The notes under the pieces: model-generated
Seen by the model: only the letters and a program-made list of their open reading frames with translations
What the model was told of the DNA's origin: nothing
Databases searched by the model: none
NCBI GenBank assembly: GCA_963920575.1
Contig: OY986965.1
Location: 17,996,957-18,060,956, forward strand
Length of the DNA stretch: 64,000 nt
DNA from: Narthecium ossifragum
Lineage: Eukaryota > Streptophyta > Magnoliopsida > Dioscoreales > Nartheciaceae
Reading direction: 5' to 3'
Made by a program: the position numbers and the translations under genes
In this document: positions 9,858 through 18,001 of the stretch, piece after piece
How positions within the stretch are numbered: position 1 is the first letter of the stretch
How the letters are laid out: the number at the start of each line of letters is the position of its first letter

Positions 9858-11516
9858 TGATGAGTGCATGAAAGTGCACTTGAAACAGTCTTATAACCAT
9901 CTCAATTGCTAGATTATTATCCTTAATCAACATCTTTATTACTATTTTTACATCAATATGTTGCTTCACATGGTTGTTTGGAAAATGCAGGAAATTGGGG
10001 TTAAAAGAAGCTGAAAAGAGTATATGGAGCAATTTCACAAATTAATCTGTACCTTCTTGTGAAGAACCAGATGATGTGCCATATATGGTTGGAAAGCTCT
10101 TGAAGTCTAGATTCTGGAGAATTTTACGGTTCATGATTCCGAGTTTCTTAGAGGAAGTTACGGCAATTTTAGTACCGATGGCGCAGTCTGAAGGGCAGAA
10201 CAGAAAATAAGCTGGAAGTCCGATCGATCCGCCGATCGATCGGACTACGCAGAATCATGACAGAACATGTGTTTTTTGGTTGAACATGGTCCGATCGATC
10301 CCTCCATCCCTCCTATGGGGTCCGATCGATCCGGCACCTATAGTTGGATCGATCGGACTCAAAAATAGCCAGAGAAGGTGGATTTTTATGCATCCGATCG
10401 ATCCAGCGCCCATAGTTCGATCGATCGGACTCGGGCGTAAATAGAAGTTGAACATTTTAATGAGACGGATCGATCCAACATCCCGAGGAGGATCGATCGG
10501 ACGTTCCCAGTGAATTAAATCAACGGTTTAGATCAAATCCGTTGATGGAGAGACTTTGGGGCTATAAATAGGACTCTTTCTAGGGTTTGAGGGGGATTTC
10601 TTGGACGTTTTTGGAGGCTCTTTTCTGGATGTTTTCCAAAGGAAGAAGATGGAGGAATCTCCATCCATGGCTGACTAATCCGCGGGCATGGCGGACGGAT
10701 GATCTAGCAAGGATTAGGGTTTCTTCTCCAACAATGGTTCATAGTTTTTAATCTTTATTTTTAAACTCTTTTTATGTATTGGATCTTCACAGATTGCTTT
10801 GTGGTTAAACATTATTATAAATCCAGTCATGCTTTTTTTATGATATTGTGATCCCATAGTTATCTCTTTTGATTCTCCTACCGAGTCTTGCGAGACCTTT
10901 GCTATGCATTGCCCGTAGTGACAGCTGGTATTGTGTATTCTTAGGGATCTGGTAAGACAAGGTTGGGGCTCTATCCCGTGAGATCTTTGCTATGCATTGC
11001 CGATTGTGAGAGTTGGTATTATGTATTCTTAGAGATCCGGTTAGAGTTAGGGCTTTGTCCCGATGAACTTTTGCTGCGCGTTGCCTGTAGTGACAGTCGG
11101 TATCGTGTATTCTTAGGTTTGGTTGGATGAAGTTAGAACTATAAAGGGGAGAACCAGTCGTAGGAAGAGACATTTATATATTTTGTCAGATTCATAATTC
11201 TATATCTTCCGGTTAAGGTGATTGGGATGTGAATCCCTTAACTGAGTATTATATGAACCATTGAGAAGAGAAGAACCTAAATCCGAGTGAAGTGATTTCT
11301 GAAGCCTAGCCTCATTCAAATCTTGATTTCTTTTGTTAACTTTATCTTACCATTACATCTCCGATCTATTTTCTTAACTTTCATCGCTCTTGATTGTTTT
11401 CAATTCATTGTTATCTGTGTTTCTGGATCTTTCCTGCTTGTCTCTCTGTGGGATTCGACCTCTCTTATGCTGTACTGCACCGCGACCGCTGTGCATGACA
11501 CATTTGAGCGACATCA
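9858..11516 (+). repeat. E2 5' LTR
   Basis: It begins TGATGAGTGCATG and ends GAGCGACATCA. U3 carries the GATCGATC array and a TATAAATA box. Downstream of it are three or four imperfect direct repeats of about 60-75 bp around 'gacagt.ggta(t)tgtgtattcttag' (10880-11120). It ends six bases before the PBS. Confidence 0.95.
10222..10570 (+). promoter_or_regulatory. E2 LTR promoter: nine GATCGATC palindromes and TATA box
   Basis: Exact GATCGATC occurs at 10222, 10234, 10293, 10324, 10347, 10396, 10419, 10468 and 10491. The pairs 10324/10347, 10396/10419 and 10468/10491 are each 23 bp apart. Flanks often extend the site to GGATCGATCGGACT or its reverse complement. TATAAATA follows at 10563-10570. 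The same array is in the 3' LTR, offset by 4,766 bp. Function as an enhancer is inferred. Confidence 0.65.
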
Positions 11517-11521
11517 AAAAT

Positions 11522-11539
11522 TGGCGCCGTTGCCGGGGA
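11522..11539 (+). other. E2 primer-binding site (tRNA-Asp)
   Basis: TGGCGCCGTTGCCGGGGA is a perfect 18-nt complement to the 3' end of plant tRNA-Asp, five bases after the LTR end. The same PBS occurs at 27740-27757 on the minus strand in E3 and, with one change, in E1. Confidence 0.95.
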
Positions 11540-11768
11540 GATGGTTCAAAAAAGCGCCAGGATCATCAGATCACGATGATTGAAGACATCGAAGGCGGTA
11601 ACTTTGTTCCCTTTTCTTTGGATTTTTATTTCTTTTTCCTTAGTTTTCTTTATTTTCTTTTTAGTTTTATTTTGATTTTTCGTTTCGCTTTTACCTGTTA
11701 AAAAAAAATTGACAAAAAAAAAACTGAAAAAAAAAGAGAAAATGGAAAATTAATTATATCAATACTAT

Positions 11769-13385
11769 TTGAGATCATGTTCTATGAAGTCGAGAGATGG
11801 AATGTCTCAAACAACAGTTCGTAAGAAAAGCATATGCGAATTGAGAGAAGAGAATAGAACGAGTCATGTTTCTATCAATGAGTATCGTTCTACTTATATG
11901 AGTAATGCATTGAAAACAAAGATTTCATCCTTTGCACAGAAGGATAATGAGACATTATGTGATGCATGGCAGCGATTTAACAGTTTAATAGCTTCATGCC
12001 CTCAACATGGTTATCCTAGTTGGTGTTTAGTTAGCTATTTTTACTATGGATTAATTGAGCATGAACGTCAAATTCTTGAAACAAGATGCAGGGGTGAGTT
12101 TTTGCAGATTGATCCTGATGAAGCTATAAAGCACTGGGATGAGCTTGTTGAGACGACTCATAAACAGACAGTTCCGGAGCATTGGGATGATTATCATGGC
12201 CATATCATTGCCAAATTCTACAAGCATCCCAATGTCGCCTCAACGTCCAACAGCTATCTGCAACACAATGAGCCTTTCTACTCTTATCCTAGTGCTTATG
12301 ATGATTATGTGCATGATACTTATGTTGCTACTTCCCATGATGTGGATGTTGATGAGCCTAACACGTATGATGCATGTGTCGATGACTTTAGTGCTTGTGA
12401 TGCATACATCCATGATTTTAATGCTTATGGTGCACATGCTCAAGATGTTCATGTTGATGATGCATATGCTCATGACTGTAGTGCTAGTGTGCATGTTCAA
12501 AATTCTAGTCCTATTGATGCACAAGTTATTGATTCTCGTATGTGTGATGCATATGTACATGATTTTAGCGCTCATACGCATGTTCATGATACTAACATTC
12601 ACTATGCCTATGCTCATGATTCCAATGTTAGTAATGCACATGTTCATGTCCCTGATGCTGCCAACGCACATGTTTCTCCTCAACTTTCTGTGGCAGAGAT
12701 TTTGGACTTACTTAAGGAGGCTAAAACCAAGCCTAATTTTGACTCTTTCATTCTGCAGTTACTTATGAAGGACGAGGAGAAAGCACACCAACTATGTGAG
12801 GTAATCACATCTTTTAGCGTGCACGAACTCGGATGGACACATCATATGAAAGAAGACGAAGTACTCCAGTACGGGCCGGCCAGCAACGAGAAAGATCTGG
12901 AAGATTTCCAAGACCACCACGACCAGGTATTCGTTGAACCTCCATCGGCTGAACTTCAAGTCATTCCTTCTAAGCCACGAGGTATATTTCCAGTGTTTAT
13001 TTCATCTCCTTGGATAGTTAGGAAGAACATGACCTTGATGGATATTTTTAAACTTCGACGGATTTATTTAAGATTTTGTGATCTTACCGTCCTTGACCAC
13101 GACAATGATGACATTATTGATAGGTCATTGGATGAGTCACTGAAATTTGAGCATAATGATGATACATATTTCTATTTGAGAGATCTAGCTATTGGTGTTA
13201 GAATGCAAAAGCTAGTTCTCCCACTTGTAATATGCCACTTGGATTTACATGGTAAATTACCCTTGGTGATACTACTAAGGTTAACCTTTCAGATCATGGC
13301 ACTTACTGATTCTACATATCATCGTGCTAGGGCACGACCGCCAAGGGCGCGGTTAAAAATCCTTGTCTTATATGTAGTAGTTTAG
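11769..13385 (+). CDS. E2 gag-like protein with His/Asp-rich decapeptide repeats
   Basis: A 538-codon open frame. Residues about 40-135 align with the central gag capsid region of E3 (SNALKTKISSFAQKDNETL, CPQHGYPSWCLVSYFY, FLQIDPDEAIKHWDEL). The gag N-terminus and the CCHC knuckle are absent. Residues about 178-302 are an imperfect repeat with a roughly 10-residue period, DAYxHDFSA, rich in His, Asp, Ala and Tyr. The rest (residues 303-538) has no family I recognise. It probably contributes to particle assembly or RNA packaging in trans with E1-type proteins. The His/Asp segment could bind metal, but this is speculation. The start codon is the first ATG of the frame. Confidence 0.75.
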   Translation: MRSCSMKSRDGMSQTTVRKKSICELREENRTSHVSINEYRSTYMSNALKTKISSFAQKDNETLCDAWQRFNSLIASCPQHGYPSWCLVSYFYYGLIEHERQILETRCRGEFLQIDPDEAIKHWDELVETTHKQTVPEHWDDYHGHIIAKFYKHPNVASTSNSYLQHNEPFYSYPSAYDDYVHDTYVATSHDVDVDEPNTYDACVDDFSACDAYIHDFNAYGAHAQDVHVDDAYAHDCSASVHVQNSSPIDAQVIDSRMCDAYVHDFSAHTHVHDTNIHYAYAHDSNVSNAHVHVPDAANAHVSPQLSVAEILDLLKEAKTKPNFDSFILQLLMKDEEKAHQLCEVITSFSVHELGWTHHMKEDEVLQYGPASNEKDLEDFQDHHDQVFVEPPSAELQVIPSKPRGIFPVFISSPWIVRKNMTLMDIFKLRRIYLRFCDLTVLDHDNDDIIDRSLDESLKFEHNDDTYFYLRDLAIGVRMQKLVLPLVICHLDLHGKLPLVILLRLTFQIMALTDSTYHRARARPPRARLKILVLYVVV

Positions 13386-14623
13386 TTTGCTCGATTTGCT
13401 TTCTTGTATGCTTGAGAATGCTTGAATTATTTTTATGTTGTGTGCTTGCATGTTTGCTTTTGTTTTTGGTTTGTTTTGCTTTTGTTTTTAGGTCCTCGAG
13501 CAGTCCTTGCCTTCCGTTGGAGATTTTGGCCAGCCATCATTGGGATGAAGATTTCAGCCACCATGAGGAGCCTTGAGGAGATATTTGCTTAATCTGTCAA
13601 GTGGCCTCACTCTTATTTCGATTTCCTATTTTTATTTATGCTATATATGAAAATTCAGTCAACACCCTTCTGCTTATTTACATGATTAGCACACATTGAG
13701 GACAATGTGAATTTCAGATTGGGGGGTGTAGGCATGCATGACCTTATGCATGCTACCTTATTGAGTTTAATAGTGTTGAATTGATTATGTTACTAGAAAT
13801 TGTACATGAGCTGAAATTTTTATGCTTATTATGCATGCTGCTTTCATATGGATTGACCAATACATTGATTGCATGCGTGATAACCTGAAAGTATAACATC
13901 ATGTGATCCACACACGAACACTTTATGTGCAGTGGTAATTATACTCACTGGAGGAATGAACATGCTAGTGTCAATCGAGACCATGATTTCAACATTAGCT
14001 AGTGTTGAGTATTGCATGAGAGAAAAAAGAGAAAAAGTTCTGGAGCTTGTTCAAGCTGTGCCTAAACAACTATTAAGTGATCTACTGAGTAACCGGGTGT
14101 TCTTGCCTCAGGAAGCAGGGAGCTCGAGTAAAAAGGTAGAACCACTAGAAAAAAAAACTATTAAGTGTTTTGCTAAGTAACCGGGTCTCTGCGCCTCAAG
14201 AAGCGGAGAGTGCTCGCGTAAAAAGGCAAAGTGTCTGATAGTTGAGAAAAAAGGAAAAAAAAAAACAAGAAAGACCATGCTGTACTTAAAGAGCGAGGGT
14301 TGGATGATTGGTCATGAAGATAGTAGTGTGTTTGGACTAATGGTGGGTAGAAGTTGCTTCTGCACGTAACATTTATTTGTCACGTCACATGTGTTCTTCT
14401 GGATGGTGATTAGCATGTTTGATGTGTAGAAGTTGATTTCATGTGTTGGTAGTATGTGTATGAGTATAAGAAGTTCCCATGCTCTGTACTACATAAAACA
14501 CTATTGACTTGATAAGGTAGAATTTTTATCATGCATGTCTATATCCTTAAACCGTTAGTGTGCTTAATTATATTCTATGCGCTTTGAATTGCTAGAGACT
14601 AGCAATAAGCTGGTTGGGGGGTG
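13386..14623 (+). other. E2 3' internal region with two polypurine tracts
   Basis: Non-coding stretch after the gag-like ORF. It has CATTGAGGACAATG (13694-13707) followed by TTGGGGGGTG (13719-13728), then about 0.9 kb later the terminal PPT TTGGGGGGTG (14614-14623) immediately before the 3' LTR. An imperfect direct repeat of about 88 bp lies at 14070-14230, sharing 'ctattaagtg', 'taaccgggt', 'cctca.gaagc' and 'gtaaaaaggc'. A small open frame at 13932-14180 overlaps this repeat and is probably not a gene. Confidence 0.75.
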
Positions 14624-16282
14624 TGATGAGTGCATGAAAGTGCACTCTGAACAGTCTTATAACCATCTCAATTGCTAGATTATTATCCTTAATCAACATC
14701 TTTATTACTAGTTTTACATCTATATGTTGCTTCACATGGTTGTTTGGAAAATGCAGGAAATTGGGGTTAAAAGAAGCTGAAAAGAGTATATGGAGCAACT
14801 TCACAAATTAATCTGTACCTTCTCGTGAAGAACCAGATGATGTGCCATATATGGTTGGAAAGCTCTTGAAGTCTAGATTCTGGAGAATTTTACGGTTCAT
14901 GATTCCGAGTTTCCTAGAGGAAGTTACGGCAATTTTAGTACCGATGGCGCAGTCTGAAGGGCAGAACAGAAAATAAGCTGGAAGTCCGATCGATCCGCCG
15001 ATCGATCGGACTACGCAGAATCATGACAGAACATGTGTTTTTTGGCTGAACATGGTCCGATCGATCCCTCCATCCCTTCAATGGGGTCCGATCGATTCGG
15101 CACCTATAGTTGGATCGATCGGACTCAAAAATAGCCAGAGAAGGTGGATTTTTACGCATCCGATCGATCCAGCGCCCATAGTTCGATCGATCGGACTCGG
15201 GCGTAAATAGAAGTTGAACATTTTAATGAGACGGATCGATCCAACATCCCGAGGAGGATCGATCGGACGTTCCCAGTGAATTAAATCAACGGTTCAGATC
15301 AAATCCGTTGATGGAGAGACTTTGGGGCTATAAATAGGACTCTTTCTAGGGTTTGAGGGGGACTTCTTGGACGTTTTTGGAGGCTCTTTTCTGGATGTTT
15401 CCCAAAGAAAGAAGATGGAGGAATCTCCATCCATGGCTGAGTAATCCGCGGGCATGGCGGACGGATGATCTAGCAAGGATTAGGGTTTCTTCTCCAACAA
15501 TGGTTCATAGTTTTTAATCTTTATTGTTAAACTCTTTTTATGTATTGGATCTTCATAGATTGCTTTGTGGTTAAACATTATTATAAATCCAGTCATGCTT
15601 CTTTTATGATATTGTGATCCCATAGTTATCTCTTTTGATTCTCCTACCGAGTCATGCGAGACCTTTGCTATGCATTGCCCGTAGTGACAGTTGGTATTGT
15701 GTATTCTTAGGGATCTGGTAAGACAAGGTTGGGGCTCTATCCCGTGAGATCTTTGCTATGCATTGCCAATTGTGAGAGTTGGTATTGTGTATTTTTAGAG
15801 ATCCGGTTAGAGTTAGGGCTTTGTTCCGATGAACTTTTGCTGCGCGTTGCCTGTAGTGACAGCCGGTATCGTGTATTCTTAGGTTTGGTTGGATGAAGTT
15901 AGAACTATAAAGGGGAGAACCAGTCGTAGGAAGAGACATTTATATATTTTGTCAGATTCATAATTCTATATCTTCCGGTTAAGGTGATTGGGATGTGAAT
16001 CCCTTAACTAAGTATTATATGAACCATTGAGAATAGAAGAACTTAAATCCGAGTGAAGTGATTCCTGAAGCCTAGCCTCATTCAAATCTTGATTTCTTTT
16101 GTAAACTTTATCTTATCATTACATCTCCGATCTATTTTCTTAACTTTCATCGCTCTTGATTGTTTTCAATTCATTGTTATCTGTGTTTCTGGATCTTTCC
16201 TGCTTGTCTTTCTGTGGGATTCGACCTCTCTTATGCTGTACTGCACCGCGACCGCTGTGTGTGACACATTTGAGCGACATCA
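14624..16282 (+). repeat. E2 3' LTR
   Basis: Same length and ends as the 5' LTR (TGATGAGTGCATG...GACATCA). The TATA box is at 15329-15336, and GATCGATC palindromes start at 14988, at the same offsets. It is followed directly by the TSD copy CCATG and by the resumption of the host LTR-T sequence (CAACTAATGCACAAC). Confidence 0.95.
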
Positions 16283-17796
16283 CCATGCAACTAATGCACA
16301 ACAGAGAATGGATGCTATGAACATACACAAATAAGAGATAGGCATGCAACAGTATGATAAAGCAGCATACAAGTCCAACTGGATCGCTGCAGTAGTACTA
16401 CCAACCGCTGCCAGCTGATCCGCAGCGGGTCCCGGCATTACGACGGTACCGCGACCGTCAACCGCTGACTCCTGTAACGGGAAGCAACCCTAAAAACTTT
16501 GATGAACAGTAAAATATAATATTATATGTTTCGAACATATAATATTATATAAAACACCAAAAAAATCCTCTACCTAGAGCTAATTGACCCCGTCGATCGG
16601 ACGTCCAAACGATGTCAGATTCGAGATCCAACTTAGAGTCCAGTAGATCAACATGCTGGGATGAACATATTCAAAATCTAGAAACATCCAACGGCTGGAT
16701 TAACAGGAAAACACTAATCAAAACTAACTTATCATTCCTTGCTGCAACGCAGCCCACCCGTACGAAAATCATAACAAATCGTAGGAAAATAAGAAAATTA
16801 TGAAATCAGTTGGGTTTGAGAGTAGATTCAAGAATCGACAACTCTTATGTTTATCACAACCCAAAACAATGCACGTGCTGGTCGGACAACTCACAGAAAA
16901 CCGGCTGTTCTTCAAGAACAGCAGAAACCGGAAAATCCGAGATTAAACGTGCTTAAATCCTAGTAAAATCTCAACCAAAGCTTATGAAACTTATACCAGA
17001 AATTATACTAAGTAAGAGGTATCAAACACACAAAGAACTGTAAGATCAAACGGCTAGATTAAGAGAAACCCACTAAACAACTCTCGTAGGTAGAAACTTA
17101 TCGGAAACGCACTCCTCGGCTGATTCCCCGCAAACCAGTCACCAACAAGGTTCCAAACCACACCAGGGATCTTCCTCACGTCGTCACAGATCAAACAATC
17201 TTTGGAATGCCAAAAACGGTTGCCGGAGGAGGAAGAACGGAGAAGAAGAAGGTGGCTGCCGGGAAGAACAGAGGAAGCAGAGCGCGGGAAGAAGAAAAAA
17301 GAAGGAAGAAGAAGAGAAGGAGAAGGGGAAGAAGAGGAAGGAAAAGGGAGGGGGAAAGCCGGGGAAGGAGGGGAAAAGGGGGAGGAGAGGAGGGAAAGTC
17401 CTCTGTCCCTCTGACAGGGGAGAGCGACGGCCAACTGCGGCCGTCCTCACAAGAGTCACCACCAGGACTTTCTGGCACAGAGGGATCGATCTCTTTGGCA
17501 AAAAGGATCAATCCGCTTTGCCCAGAAAGTCAAACTTGGGCTAAGACACCAGCCCAAGCTTCGATCTTCTGATCCCGGGTCCACCTAACCATTCTAATCA
17601 AACACTAACACCAAACAAGGTCAGTGTGTGCACACGCGGGTGTGAAACAAACCAACATGGCGCAATTTACCAAATTGCCCTTGTGGTCCAAGAAACAATG
17701 CGATCCACCGGATCGCGCGCTCAACGGGAAACAATCAAAAGAGCCACGGGTCTGACCCAGCCGGTCGACCCAGGAGTAGAGGGACAGGTCCTCACA

Positions 17797-17873
17797 ACCC
17801 AACCCCCTTAGAGGCCCAGCGTCCTCCCTAGCACAAATCGGCTAACAGACCTACAACATGCTTTGATACCACC
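17797..17873 (-). other. Cassandra internal domain: PPT and PBS only
   Basis: On the minus strand the domain starts right after an LTR ending TTACA. It then has GG, the PBS TGGTATCAAAGC (17860-17871; one change from the initiator-Met complement TGGTATCAGAGC), about 45 bp containing GGAGGACGCTGGGCC, and a purine tract AAGGGGGT (about 17802-17809). Such tiny internal domains define TRIMs. Nothing here codes for protein. Confidence 0.82.
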
Positions 17874-18001
17874 TGTAACGGCCCCCGCCGTACGGGGCCG
17901 CCCAGGGCCAGCGGGCTCCGTTTAGGATCCACCCGAGAACCGCACCCGACACAATATTGTCCGCTTTTGGCTCACCGCAGAAATTCGGAAAAACTTCCTA
18001 G
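17874..18001 (-). repeat. Cassandra 5' LTR, truncated
   Basis: It aligns base for base with 8635-8763 (TGTAACGGCCC, 'cgggctccg', 'ggatccacccgag', 'tccgcttttgg.tcaccgcagaaat'). It then switches at TAGTAGG to the interior of an LTR-T sequence. The 5S-like part of this LTR is lost. The junction shares a short TAGG microhomology. Confidence 0.8.

Larger units (their letters stand above)
9858..16282 (+). mobile_element. Complete non-autonomous gag-only LTR retrotransposon E2 (TR-GAG-like)
   Basis: Two LTRs of equal length (1,659 bp) flank a 3.1 kb internal region with a perfect tRNA-Asp PBS, one gag-related ORF and a terminal PPT. There is no protease, RT, RNase H or integrase. The TSD CCATG is intact on both sides (9853-9857 and 16283-16287). 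The LTRs differ by about 2% over the stretch compared by eye, so the insertion is recent. Its LTRs match those of the gag-pol copies E1 and E3, which therefore belong to its likely helper family. It is the best preserved element here. Confidence 0.93.
8964..17796 (-). mobile_element. Solo LTR, family T (minus), interrupted by element E2
   Basis: Plus-strand ends are TGTCGCGCCCCGACC and GGTCCTCACA, which is TGTGAGGACC...GCGACA on the minus strand. Removing E2 and one CCATG leaves about 2.4 kb, the usual LTR-T size. It follows the Cassandra PPT directly; the flanks on the minus strand are TGGGT and CGGGG, at best a decayed TSD. There is a GA-rich tract at 17207-17410 and an AT hairpin at 16514-16550. 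No coding capacity. Confidence 0.82.
8635..18001 (-). mobile_element. Cassandra-type TRIM retrotransposon (minus), interrupted by LTR-T and E2
   Basis: A terminal-repeat retrotransposon in miniature. It has a left (3') LTR of about 330 bp at 8635-8963, an internal region of only 77 bp (17797-17873) holding a PPT and a PBS, and a truncated right (5') LTR at 17874-18001. Both LTRs start TRTAACGGCCC on the plus strand and align over 128 bp. The left LTR contains 5S rRNA-like sequence, the hallmark of Cassandra. It encodes no protein and would need another element's proteins. A solo LTR-T was inserted at the PPT/LTR boundary. Confidence 0.85.

Noticed and set aside
12240..12683. 147-codon open frame on the minus strand, rich in Ile and Met
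   Set aside because: It is the antisense of the His/Asp repeat region of the E2 gag-like ORF. The repeat codons (GAT, GCA, CAT) happen to have no stops on the other strand.
17184..17572. Several overlapping open frames rich in Ser/Pro/Phe or Glu/Arg/Gly
   Set aside because: They are by-products of the purine/pyrimidine tract of LTR-T; the same occurs at 22240-22680, 54390-54845 and 59705-60059. Composition alone keeps all frames open.
8964..17796. The 77-bp domain at 17797-17873 as the internal region of LTR-T
   Set aside because: Sequence on its other side is a Cassandra LTR that matches 8635-8763 and leads into the 5S-like segment, so the PBS/PPT domain fits Cassandra better.
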